From the NCBI RefSeq assembly GCF_030010235.1, contig NZ_JASCRS010000001.1, positions 744,001 to 808,000 on the forward strand: a stretch of DNA of 64,000 nucleotides, given 5' to 3'. The notes beneath the pieces are model-generated. The model saw only the letters and a program-made list of their open reading frames with translations, was not told where the DNA came from and ran no database searches. Shown piece by piece: positions 33,979-41,782 of this stretch. Each line of letters begins with the position of its first letter. Within the stretch, counting starts at the first letter, position 1. The DNA is from Leucobacter sp. UT-8R-CII-1-4. GTDB lineage: Bacteria > Actinomycetota > Actinomycetes > Actinomycetales > Microbacteriaceae. A program made the translations under genes and the position numbers.

Positions 33979-34928
33979 TAGAACAGCCTCCGCTCGGCGC
34001 GACGCATGAGCACGGTGATGAGTATTGAAACTCCGAAGATAAAGAGGAAGAGCAGCGTTGCGATCGCGGAGCTGGTGCCAATCGCGTTCGACGAACCAGA
34101 CTCAAACGCGGTGCGATAGAAGAGCAGACTCAATACGTCTGTAGCGCGTGCGGGGTTGCCCTGTGATCCACCAAGAGCATACGGAATCGGGAACGATTCC
34201 ATCGCGCCAATGAAGGTGAGCACGCTGACCGTGCCGATTGCCGGAATCATCAGAGGCAGAGTGATGGAGCGGAACCGCTGCCAATTATTTGCGCCGTCGA
34301 TCTTTGCCGCTTCGTCGAGTTCGGCCGGGATACCGCCGAGGGCCGCACCATAGAGCAACACCGGAAAACCGATCCACTGCCAGGCAGTGACCAAAACGAT
34401 CACCCAGATAGCGGTGCTTGGGTTGCCGAGCCACGGCTGGGCAAGATTGCCAAGGCCAACTGCCTTGAGGCCTGCGTTCACCGGCCCAAAGAGCGGCGAA
34501 AGCATGAGCGACCAGAGGTAACCGATCACGAGCGGAGACACCAGGTAGGGCAGTGTGTAGACGGTCTGAAAGAAGCGCTTAAATCGCGGCAGGCGATGCA
34601 GGAGCGTGGCGAGACCAAGGCCGATGGTGTTCTGGAACACCATCGCTCCCACAAAAAGCAGAATGTTGTGCACGAAGGCGTTCGGAATGTCTTCCGCGTA
34701 CGGTGCCTTCGTGAAGAGAGTTGTGTAGTTGTCGAGTCCGACAAATCCTTCGCGGTTAATCCCGGTCCACCCAAAGAAGGAGTAGCTGAGCGCGGTCAGC
34801 AGTGGGTAGGCCAGGAACACCGCAAAAAGAATAGACGCGGGGAGGACGAAGAGCAGTCCGACTCGACGCGGCAGGGTGACCCCAGCCCGACCTCGGCGTG
34901 CTGTTGATGAGCTCGCGGTCACGGACAT
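33978..34928 (-). CDS. Carbohydrate ABC transporter permease (MalF type)
   Basis: 316 residues; ATG 34928 follows AGGAGG. Six spans, starting VGLLFVLPASILFAVFLAYP, with the EAA loop IPAELDEAAKIDGANNWQRF near residue 205. It pairs with the MalG-type protein to form the membrane channel of a CUT1 sugar importer. Within the murQ cluster the cargo is probably MurNAc, a GlcNAc-MurNAc product or another amino sugar; the exact cargo cannot be read from sequence. Confidence 0.93.
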   Translation of the reverse strand: MSVTASSSTARRGRAGVTLPRRVGLLFVLPASILFAVFLAYPLLTALSYSFFGWTGINREGFVGLDNYTTLFTKAPYAEDIPNAFVHNILLFVGAMVFQNTIGLGLATLLHRLPRFKRFFQTVYTLPYLVSPLVIGYLWSLMLSPLFGPVNAGLKAVGLGNLAQPWLGNPSTAIWVIVLVTAWQWIGFPVLLYGAALGGIPAELDEAAKIDGANNWQRFRSITLPLMIPAIGTVSVLTFIGAMESFPIPYALGGSQGNPARATDVLSLLFYRTAFESGSSNAIGTSSAIATLLFLFIFGVSILITVLMRRAERRLF

Positions 34929-34981
34929 GTCTTCGTCCTCCTAGCGTGTAGTTGTGTTGTGTTTAGGTAAGAAGTGTGTGG

Positions 34982-36268
34982 TTACTCGCCGGGAGTGAAC
35001 CACTGCGAGACACCGGTCTGCAGTGCGCTCGCGGCGCCGGCAGCATCGGTCTCTTTCAGGAACATCTTCTGGATTTCCTTGCCGAGAACTGCGGTGCCAA
35101 GAGGCTCGCCGTATCGGAAGTCCACGAGCAGCAGGTATGGTGAGCTGTTCTTCTCGTAGTTCGCCCAGGCTTCCTTCATCACAGGATCGCTGTACTTCAC
35201 ACCCGGAATCGCAGAGAACTGGTTCAGCTCGTCTGCAACCAGCTGACCGAACTCAGGAGTCGCCAGCCAGTTCATCAGCTTGATCGATTCTTCCTGATGT
35301 TTCGACTGCGCGTTCACCGCGAAGTTGCCGTCTGCGTAGCCCGGCGTAACTGGCGCGTCAAGCACCGAGTTTGGCGGCGTCGGTACCTGGTACGAACCAA
35401 ACTCCATGTCTGGTGCCTGCGACTGGAAAGTACCAATCTCGAAGGAGCCGCCTGGGAACTGTGCCGCCTGACCCGAGGTGAACTGGATCTGGCTATCGGT
35501 ATAGCTCACGCCGATCACATCTGGGGTGAGGTACTTCTCAAGATCGGTGATCAGCTGCAGCGAGGCAACGTAGTCTGGATCGTTGAAGTCAGTTTCACCC
35601 GAGAGTACTTTTGCTTCAAAGTCCGAGCCGCCGTAGCGTGCACTGCCTACGATGTCAGCGTAGATCGGCAGAATCCAGTCGTCCTTTGCGCCGAGCGCGA
35701 TCGGGGTGACGTCAGCCGCGAGCAGCTTGTCATTGACCTCGATGAATTCATCCCAAGTGGTTGGAACTTTGAGGCCCTGCTCATTGAAGATCTGCTTGTT
35801 GTAGAACATCTGCAGAGTCTGAGTTGCCAGCGGCACGGCGTAGGTCTTGCCGTCTTCGCGACCCTTTGCGCCAGCAATCAGGCTCTCTGGAATCGCGTCA
35901 AGCCCCTCGACTTTGTCGTCGATCGCGACAAGCTGGCCGGCCTCGATGTTTGGCTGCAACTGACCGTAGGCACGCACCATTGGCACGTCTGGCCCGTCAG
36001 AACCAGCAAGACCGGTGGTCAGAATCTGGTTGTACTCAGTGTTCTGGAAGGCTTCGAACTGGACAGTGATGCCCGGGTTCTCCTTTTCGAACACGTCGAA
36101 GATACGGTTGTATGCTTCAACGTCTTCGGTACGCCATGACCAGACCTTCAGGGTCACGTCTTCACCCGAGCCTGAACTATTTGACCCGGCGCTTGGCGCG
36201 CAAGCACTGAGTGCCAGTGCAGCACCCAGAATCAAGCCGCCAGCCATCATCTTCCGTGCGTGTTTCAT
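34982..36268 (-). CDS. Sugar ABC transporter substrate-binding lipoprotein
   Basis: 428 residues with a strong AAAGGAGATGAC site before ATG 36268. Signal peptide with lipobox LSACAP (Cys about 23). Family marks of the CUT1 binding proteins: VTLKVWSWRTEDVEAYNRIF, DGPDVPMVRAYGQLQPNIEA, KTYAVPLATQTLQMFYNKQI, and PGGSFEIGTFQ. It captures the sugar outside and delivers it to the two permeases encoded 54 bp downstream. A 50-bp gap separates it from murQ, with which it is probably co-transcribed. Confidence 0.93.
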   Translation of the reverse strand: MKHARKMMAGGLILGAALALSACAPSAGSNSSGSGEDVTLKVWSWRTEDVEAYNRIFDVFEKENPGITVQFEAFQNTEYNQILTTGLAGSDGPDVPMVRAYGQLQPNIEAGQLVAIDDKVEGLDAIPESLIAGAKGREDGKTYAVPLATQTLQMFYNKQIFNEQGLKVPTTWDEFIEVNDKLLAADVTPIALGAKDDWILPIYADIVGSARYGGSDFEAKVLSGETDFNDPDYVASLQLITDLEKYLTPDVIGVSYTDSQIQFTSGQAAQFPGGSFEIGTFQSQAPDMEFGSYQVPTPPNSVLDAPVTPGYADGNFAVNAQSKHQEESIKLMNWLATPEFGQLVADELNQFSAIPGVKYSDPVMKEAWANYEKNSSPYLLLVDFRYGEPLGTAVLGKEIQKMFLKETDAAGAASALQTGVSQWFTPGE

Positions 36269-36318
36269 GTCATCTCCTTTGATTTCAGATTTATCTACGT
36301 ATGTTTTGGGGATTCTTC

Positions 36319-37254
36319 TCAGTTTGTTGCTGGGCTTTGCAACACTTCGAGTGCTGCACGCACTGAAGACTTACCTTGCTGGAGTGCCGCGCCTGCTTCG
36401 TCACACTCGACTGAGGCCAGTGACATCACAATCGCGGTTTTCAGGTCACCGTTTGCCTCTGACAGCAGAACCTCGGCCGCTTCTTGGTCGAGCCCGGTGG
36501 CCTCGCTCAGAATGCGAAGTGTACGCAAACGCAATTTGTCGTTTGTCGCCACAAGCGACACCATCAGGTTTGACCAGGTTCGTCCGACTGCGACCATGAG
36601 TGCGGTCGAGAAACCGTTGAGCACGAGTTTTTCGGCCGTGGCTGCTTTGAGTCTGGTTGATCCTGTGAGCACCTCTGCGCCAGTATCAACGCAGATGTGA
36701 ATGTCGGCCAATGGCTCAAGCCGGGCACCCGGGTTGCTCGATACGAGCGCCGTCACTGCACCGAGCTCGCGCGCCCTGGTGAGGGCACCGCCGACGTATG
36801 GGGTGTTTCCGCTTGCCGCAAAACCGATTGCAACGTCGTGCTCGCCGAGCGTGTCTGCCGCGAGCGAGCCCTCTTGGATTGAGTCTTCTGCGTTTTCGAC
36901 TGCCTGCACGAAAGCACGCTCGCCGCCAGCGATATGCGCGACCACGCGGCCGTTCGGCAGATTAAATGTCGGTAGCAGTTCTGCGGCGTCGAGCACCGCG
37001 AGCCTGCCTGAGGTGCCGGCACCGAAGTAGTGGATGTTTCCACCGCTCCGAAAACGTTCGGCTGCGATGTCGACTAGTTCGGCAAGCTCTGGCAGCACGG
37101 CTTGGACTGCTTCAACTGCGATTCGGTCCTGGCTGTTGAGTAGCTGCAGCACCTCGAGGCTTGGCATGAGATCCAAGTTTGCTGAGGCAGCAAGCCGATG
37201 TTCGGTCGGCGGGAGCACCGCCACCGCAGCTGCTCGCTTGTCTTCCTCGGACAT
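36319..37254 (-). CDS. murQ: N-acetylmuramic acid 6-phosphate etherase
   Basis: 311 residues. MurQ cleaves the lactyl ether of MurNAc 6-phosphate to GlcNAc 6-phosphate and D-lactate. Visible are LDLMPSLEVLQLLNSQD near the N-terminus, the SIS-domain phosphosugar site YFGAGTSGRLAVLDAAELLP near residue 75 with the catalytic-type glutamate, GFAASGNTPYV, SSNPGA and TGSTRLKAATAEKLVLNG. Strong CGGAGG upstream of ATG 37254. First gene of the minus-strand recycling operon and divergent from the serine hydrolase; two operator-like palindromes lie between them. Confidence 0.96.
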   Translation of the reverse strand: MSEEDKRAAAVAVLPPTEHRLAASANLDLMPSLEVLQLLNSQDRIAVEAVQAVLPELAELVDIAAERFRSGGNIHYFGAGTSGRLAVLDAAELLPTFNLPNGRVVAHIAGGERAFVQAVENAEDSIQEGSLAADTLGEHDVAIGFAASGNTPYVGGALTRARELGAVTALVSSNPGARLEPLADIHICVDTGAEVLTGSTRLKAATAEKLVLNGFSTALMVAVGRTWSNLMVSLVATNDKLRLRTLRILSEATGLDQEAAEVLLSEANGDLKTAIVMSLASVECDEAGAALQQGKSSVRAALEVLQSPATN

Positions 37255-37288
37255 GCTGCCTCCGTGTCCCCTCGTTCACCCCGACGTG

Positions 37289-37338
37289 TTTGTGAAAAAG
37301 TATCACAAATTTTGAATTCTTGGAATAAAGTATCCAAG
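37289..37338. promoter_or_regulatory. Two tandem palindromic operators in the murQ/serine-hydrolase divergent promoter
   Basis: TTTGTGA-N7-TCACAAA at 37289-37309 and CTTGGA-N8-TCCAAG at 37319-37338; both share the core AAAGTATC and align with a 29-30-bp offset. They fill the 97-bp divergent region. The RpiR-family regulator encoded at 38448 is the expected binder, with MurNAc 6-phosphate as the likely effector (known for MurR; inferred here). Confidence 0.65.
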
Positions 37339-37351
37339 TATGGAAGCAGTG

Positions 37352-38404
37352 ATGCAAAATCGTAACCTCGACGAACTCCTCGATCTGGTGGTTTCACCCG
37401 GAAGTGCTTCTGCCGTCACGGTGATCGCCATGCGCAATGGCGAAGAGGTTGCCCGTGCAGCTCGCGGCATTACCCGCGCGTGGGATCAAGAAGGCACGCC
37501 AAGCACCGTCGCAGGATCGCCCGTGCAGATCGACACACTTTTTGACCTGGCTTCAATCACCAAACCGATCGTGGCAACAACACTGCTCACCGAGCTCAAC
37601 AACCACTCGCTCACGCCTGAACTACCACTTGCCGAATTGCTGCCAGAATTTCGCGCCGAGGGATTACGCGGCATCACCGCGGCGCAATTGCTCTCACACA
37701 CGGCAGGCTTCGCCCCCTCGTGGCACGATCACAGCGCCGACCCCGGAGCTGAACGCTTTCGGGCCACCGCGCGGCCAATTGAGCTGCTAAACCCAATTCA
37801 CCAATACTCCTGCCTCGGGTTTATCTGGGCAGGAATTCTGGCCGAGACTCTCGGCAACGCCTCGCTCGACCAGCTTGTCTCAACGCACGTGCTCGACCCG
37901 CTCGGAATGCACTCGACCGGCTACCGCCCGCTCACCGCTTCAGCAGAGCCGCGCGCGCTCAGCCAGATTGTCGCGACCGAGTACCAAGAACACCGAGGCA
38001 TGGTGCACGGCGAAGTGCACGATGAAACCGCACACGCCCTCGGCGGCGTGAGCGGCAACGCCGGCCTATTCAGCACCGCACCAGACCTCATCCGCTTCGC
38101 CGAGGCACTGCGTACCGGGACAGGCATCGCCCCCGAGGTACACCACTGGCTCACCGAACCCATCGCTGGCGGCGCGACCCCAGACGGCTACACCCCGACC
38201 CTCGGCCTGCGCAGCAACGAGACATGGACTGCGGCAGTGACGGGCCGCACGGTGAGCCACGCAGGGTTCACTGGCACCATCTTCTTGGCAGAGCCTGGCG
38301 GCGAGCGATCCCTCGCGTTGTTGAGCAACCGTGTGCACCCAACCCGCGAGCAGATGGCGATGCCCAACCTTCGCCCAGAATTGGTCGCTGCCGCTTTCGC
38401 CTGA
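37352..38404 (+). CDS. Serine beta-lactamase-fold hydrolase (YbbE-like)
   Basis: 350 residues from ATG 37352, which has GGAAG 5 bp upstream; ATG 37340 is possible but abuts an operator and lacks a site. Penicillin-binding/class C beta-lactamase fold: nucleophile SITK (DLASITKPIVA near residue 65), Y-S-C in place of YSN (HQYSCLGFIWAG), and SHAGFTG near the C-terminus in place of the KTG box. No signal peptide is visible, so it should be cytoplasmic. A homologous serine hydrolase accompanies murQ/murR in Bacillus (ybbE); it may trim imported muropeptides or esters. Confidence 0.85.
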   Translation: MQNRNLDELLDLVVSPGSASAVTVIAMRNGEEVARAARGITRAWDQEGTPSTVAGSPVQIDTLFDLASITKPIVATTLLTELNNHSLTPELPLAELLPEFRAEGLRGITAAQLLSHTAGFAPSWHDHSADPGAERFRATARPIELLNPIHQYSCLGFIWAGILAETLGNASLDQLVSTHVLDPLGMHSTGYRPLTASAEPRALSQIVATEYQEHRGMVHGEVHDETAHALGGVSGNAGLFSTAPDLIRFAEALRTGTGIAPEVHHWLTEPIAGGATPDGYTPTLGLRSNETWTAAVTGRTVSHAGFTGTIFLAEPGGERSLALLSNRVHPTREQMAMPNLRPELVAAAFA

Positions 38405-38447
38405 TTCCGAGAGAATAGTGAGCAGACTCCGAAGAAAGTGAGCCGCC

Positions 38448-39314
38448 ATGAATAACGCTCTAATTGCACTTCAGCAAAAAGCGCCGCAATTGCGACCCTC
38501 TGAGCGACGTGTGGCCGAGGCGGTCATTACAACCCCCACCCTCGTAGTCGAATCAACCATCTCGCAGCTGGCCGAGCACTGCGACGCCTCTCCCGGCACG
38601 GTTACCCGCCTGTGCCACGCGCTCGGATTTAGCGGCTACAAAGATTTTCGGCTTGCCATTGCGTCAACCATTGCCCGCGAACAAACTTCACGCGAGTTTT
38701 TTCAAGTATCTGAGGCACAGATTGACCCCTCAGATTCAGCAGCCGAGGTCATCGCCAAGATTGCCTACCAAGAGTCACGCACAATCGAAGAGACCGCGCG
38801 CTTGATCGACCCGACTGAGCTCGACGCTGTTGCCGATTCGCTGAAGAACGCAAAACGTGTTGACCTTTTTGGCGCTGGATCAAGTGGCATTGCGGCCCAA
38901 GACTTGCAGCTTAAATTGCACCGTATTGGTGTGCCGAGTTTCTGGTGGGCCGACACCCACTTGGCTCTCACCTCGATCGGCATTACAGAGCCCGGCGGTT
39001 TTGCGCTCGCAATCTCGCACACCGGTACCACCCTTGAGGCGGTGCAGTTTCTTGAGATTGCAAAGTCAAGAGGCGCCCAAACAGCCGCAATCACCAACTT
39101 TCCCGAGTCGCCGCTGGCTGAGCGCGCAGACCATGTGCTTACCACTTGGGCGCACGATGACGGCATGCGCGTTGGCGCCATGCCAAGCCGTATCGCGCAA
39201 ATGGCCGTGATCGACTTCCTGCTGGTGCGGCTTGTGCAGCGGGATATGGCAGCGACCGAGTCTCTGCTGCGAGCCAGCTACGATGCGGTGAAGTCGCACC
39301 GGGTTTCTCACTAG
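38448..39314 (+). CDS. RpiR/MurR-family transcriptional regulator
   Basis: 288 residues. N-terminal HTH_6 domain (LRPSERRVAEAVITTPTLVV, then SISQLAEHCDASPGTVTRLC-like text with the SGYKDFRLAIA end) and a C-terminal SIS sugar-phosphate domain (VDLFGAGSSGIAAQDLQLKL; ISHTGTTLEAVQFLEIAKSR). It senses a phosphosugar, most likely MurNAc 6-phosphate, and controls the divergent operons through the palindromes at 37289-37338. It is 43 bp downstream of the serine hydrolase, same strand, so probably co-transcribed. Confidence 0.92.
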   Translation: MNNALIALQQKAPQLRPSERRVAEAVITTPTLVVESTISQLAEHCDASPGTVTRLCHALGFSGYKDFRLAIASTIAREQTSREFFQVSEAQIDPSDSAAEVIAKIAYQESRTIEETARLIDPTELDAVADSLKNAKRVDLFGAGSSGIAAQDLQLKLHRIGVPSFWWADTHLALTSIGITEPGGFALAISHTGTTLEAVQFLEIAKSRGAQTAAITNFPESPLAERADHVLTTWAHDDGMRVGAMPSRIAQMAVIDFLLVRLVQRDMAATESLLRASYDAVKSHRVSH

Positions 39315-39342
39315 CGCCCCGGCCTGCTGCGCAGCAGCGATC

Positions 39343-39366
39343 GCAGTCGTAGTCGTAGTCGTAGTC
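39343..39366. repeat. Hexanucleotide microsatellite (one GCAGTC and three GTAGTC units)
   Basis: GCAGTC followed by three GTAGTC units, between the rpiR stop and the shared terminator. Just upstream a 14-bp palindrome CTGCTGCGCAGCAG (39324-39337) may act as an extra hairpin for rpiR. Confidence 0.8.
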
Positions 39367-39382
39367 GCGACATCCAAACACA

Positions 39383-39418
39383 AAAAAGCCCCGACTCTCG
39401 GAAGAACCGGGGCTTTTT
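39383..39418. terminator. Bidirectional terminator between rpiR and nusG
   Basis: AAAAAGCCCCG (39383-39393) pairs with CGGGGCTTTTT (39408-39418). T-tracts exist on both strands, so it ends both the plus-strand rpiR transcript and the minus-strand nusG transcript. It shows that nusG is not read through into rplK here. Confidence 0.9.
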
Positions 39419-39429
39419 AGAAAGCAGAA

Positions 39430-40197
39430 CTAGATCATCTTGGTGACCTGGTCGAAGCTGAGCTCCACTGGAGTCTCGCGCTCGAAGAGCGACACCAGCA
39501 CGGTGAGCTTGCCAGCCGCAGGGTTGATCTCGCTGATCGTGCCTGGCAGACCCTCGAACGAACCCGACTTGATCGTAATAGTCTCGCCGATTTCGAAGTC
39601 GATCTCGATGTTGCCAGCCTCGGTTGCGGTAACCGCAGCCTTCGACTTTGCCAGAACTGGCTCAAGCTCAACGGTGCTCTTCAGCATCTCAAACGCCTCG
39701 TTGAAGCGCAGTGGCACAGGATTGTGCGCGTTACCAACGAAGCCGGTCACACCAGGAGTGTGACGAACAACCGACCAGGTGTTCTCATTGAGGTGCATAC
39801 GCACGAGAACGTAACCCGGGATACGCACGCGAGTCACCATCTTGCGCTGGCCGTTCTTGACCTCCATGACTTCTTCCATGGGGACCTGAATCTCGTAGAT
39901 GTCGTCAACCGCGCCCATCGTCTCGCGACGGTTCCACAGGTTTGACTTCACCTTGCGCTCGTAGCCGGCGTAGCTGTGCACGACGTACCACTTGCCAGGC
40001 TTGGTGCGAAGCTCACGCTTGAACTCAGCGTACGGGTCGCTCGCTGCCTGCTCGTCTTCGCCGGCCTCGGCCTGCTCACCTTCAACAGCGGGAGCCTGCT
40101 CGTCTGCAACGCTCTCTTCGCCTTCGGCAGGCGCAATCAGCGCGTCGAGGGCAGCGTCGAGCTCGGCTTCTGGAGTGTTGCTCTGTTCGCTCGTCAT
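39430..40197 (-). CDS. nusG: Transcription termination/antitermination protein NusG
   Basis: 255 residues from ATG 40197. An acidic, disordered N-terminal extension of about 60 residues (rich in E, A, D), common in actinobacteria, precedes the NGN domain (KWYVVHSYAGYERKVKSNLW; RIPGYVLVRMHLNENTWSVV) and the KOW domain (VGETITIKSG-type FEGLPGTISEINPAAGKL). NusG binds RNA polymerase and couples it to the ribosome. A bidirectional terminator stands 11 bp after the stop, so it is cut off from rplK, its usual downstream neighbour. Confidence 0.96.
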   Translation of the reverse strand: MTSEQSNTPEAELDAALDALIAPAEGEESVADEQAPAVEGEQAEAGEDEQAASDPYAEFKRELRTKPGKWYVVHSYAGYERKVKSNLWNRRETMGAVDDIYEIQVPMEEVMEVKNGQRKMVTRVRIPGYVLVRMHLNENTWSVVRHTPGVTGFVGNAHNPVPLRFNEAFEMLKSTVELEPVLAKSKAAVTATEAGNIEIDFEIGETITIKSGSFEGLPGTISEINPAAGKLTVLVSLFERETPVELSFDQVTKMI

Positions 40198-40262
40198 CTG
40201 ACTTTCTTTCGATTGAGGTCGATTATGATTCACGCGCCGAGCGCGTCGACACTACCTAAGGC

Positions 40263-40538
40263 TTAAAGCGGAGTGCCGAAAGTAAAGAGTGTGGCCCAAC
40301 CAAAGAGCTGGTCGAGAGCCCAAACCAGTGCCATCATCACAACAACGAAGCCAAGTACCACGAGGGTGTAGTTGATGAGCTCCTTGCGGGTTGGAGTCAC
40401 AACCTTCTTCAGCTCGGAAATCACCTGCTGAATGAACAGCACAACGCGGCCAATCCACGACTTTTTCGCGGCGCGATCAGCCTTAGCGCGCTCAACGAGG
40501 TCGCCGCCGACGTTTCCGTCGATTTCGTTGCTACTCAT
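40263..40538 (-). CDS. secE: Preprotein translocase subunit SecE
   Basis: 91 residues from ATG 40538 (AAAGGAA upstream). Amphipathic segment IQQVISELKKVVTPTRKELI followed by one span (YTLVVLGFVVVMMALVWAL) is the SecE core. It is an essential part of the SecYEG channel. Lies between tRNA-Trp and nusG, the normal actinobacterial order; 65 bp before nusG. Confidence 0.95.
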   Translation of the reverse strand: MSSNEIDGNVGGDLVERAKADRAAKKSWIGRVVLFIQQVISELKKVVTPTRKELINYTLVVLGFVVVMMALVWALDQLFGWATLFTFGTPL

Positions 40539-40590
40539 TGGCGTTCCTTTCATCTGCCCTGGCGCCCCCTCGCGGGGGAACCAGGCCTGG

Positions 40591-40663
40591 CAGGGCGGAC
40601 AGGACTCGAACCTGCAACCGACGGTTTTGGAGACCGTTGCGCTACCAATTGCGCCACCGCCCT
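40591..40663 (-). tRNA. trnW: tRNA-Trp (CCA anticodon)
   Basis: Acceptor arms AGGGCGG and CCGCCCT, D-arm GCGCAATTGGTAGCGC, anticodon stem ACGGT/ACCGT with loop CTCCAAA (anticodon CCA), and T-arm with GGTTCGAGTCC. CCA is not encoded. A small hairpin CCCCC-TCGC-GGGGG (40565-40578) follows before secE. Upstream on the minus strand the 158 bp to menB hold TTGACT and CATACT promoter-like boxes, not well spaced. Confidence 0.95.
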
Positions 40664-40821
40664 ATGGAGCAGCTCTGCCGTGCTTACTTTTTCACCCTCT
40701 CACCGGAGTGTTCAGGCATAAAAAAGTATGGCAGAAGTCAACTACCTTGAATGAGTGTACGCGATCGAGTGATGCTTGTAAAACTGAGGAGAGATTTGCG
40801 ATGCACCCGCGCGCGTCGCGC

Positions 40822-41748
40822 TCAATAGTGGTAGGGGAACGGGCTCCAGTCGGGATCACGCTTCTCCAAGAAAGAGTCACGCCCCTCAACTGCTTCATCG
40901 GTGCCATAGGCCAGACGAGTCGTTTCACCAGCAAAAATCTGCTGGCCAACAATGCCGTCGTCGACAGCATTCATTGCAAACTTCAGCATTCGGATGGCAG
41001 TTGGCGACTTGCCGAGAATCGTGCGCGCCCACTCAATACCCGTGCGCTCAAGCTCGTCGTGAGGAACCACAGCGTTTACGGCGCCCATCTCGCGAGCTCG
41101 TTCAGCGTCGTATTCGTTCGCAAGGAAAAAAATCTCACGCGCATTCTTTTGGCCAACCTGGCGCGCAAAATAAGCACTGCCATAACCAGCGTCAAATGAG
41201 CCGACGTCGGCATCGGTTTGCTTGAACATGGCATGCTCACGGCTGGCGATCGTCAGGTCACAGACCACGTTGAGCGAGTGCCCACCGCCGGCCGCCCAAC
41301 CAGGCACGAGAGCAATGACGACCTTTGGCATAAAGCGGATCAGGCGCTGCACCTCAAGGATGTGCAGGCGACCGGCCCGAGCCAGACCCTCTGGCCCGAC
41401 ACTCGTCTCATCATCACTGTATTTGTATCCATCGCGCCCGCGAATACGCTGGTCCCCACCAGAGCAGAAGGCCCAGCCGCCATCTTTCGGCGACGGTCCG
41501 TTACCGGTGAGCAGCACGACACCGACACGAGGGTTGACTCGCGCCCGCTCAAGCGCATCATAAAGCTCGTCGACAGTGTGCGGCCGAAAAGCATTGCGCA
41601 CCTCTGGTCGATCAAAAGCGATACGCGCAATTCGCCCGTCACGGCTCAGGTGCGCAGTAATGTCTGTGTACTGTTCCGCACCGGGCGCGGTTTGCCATTC
41701 GGTGGGGTCAAAGAGGTCTGAAACCTGCACTGTGCCGTTGTCGCTCAT
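40822..41748 (-). CDS. menB: 1,4-dihydroxy-2-naphthoyl-CoA synthase
   Basis: 308 residues. Crotonase-fold enzyme that cyclises o-succinylbenzoyl-CoA in menaquinone synthesis. Clear MenB marks: AFDRPEVRNAFRPHTVDEL, FCSGGDQRIRGRDGYKY, VPGWAAGGGHSLNVVCDLTI, and KQTDADVGSFDAGYGSAYFA followed by QVGQKNAREIFFL; it ends in the usual PDWSPFPYHY-like C-terminus. Divergent from menC with a 34-bp gap, so the two share a short promoter region. Confidence 0.97.
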   Translation of the reverse strand: MSDNGTVQVSDLFDPTEWQTAPGAEQYTDITAHLSRDGRIARIAFDRPEVRNAFRPHTVDELYDALERARVNPRVGVVLLTGNGPSPKDGGWAFCSGGDQRIRGRDGYKYSDDETSVGPEGLARAGRLHILEVQRLIRFMPKVVIALVPGWAAGGGHSLNVVCDLTIASREHAMFKQTDADVGSFDAGYGSAYFARQVGQKNAREIFFLANEYDAERAREMGAVNAVVPHDELERTGIEWARTILGKSPTAIRMLKFAMNAVDDGIVGQQIFAGETTRLAYGTDEAVEGRDSFLEKRDPDWSPFPYHY

Positions 41749-41782
41749 GACCCCAGCCTATTGCTCATGGCATCATCGAAAC

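Noticed and set aside
30638-39314. Genomic island or prophage between nusG and rplK
   Set aside because: All genes are metabolic, with no recombinase, transposase or phage gene, and codon use looks like the flanks by eye.
41576-41782. Extended N-terminus of menC
   Set aside because: It would overlap menB on the opposite strand and adds a Cys/Arg-rich stretch absent from o-succinylbenzoate synthases.
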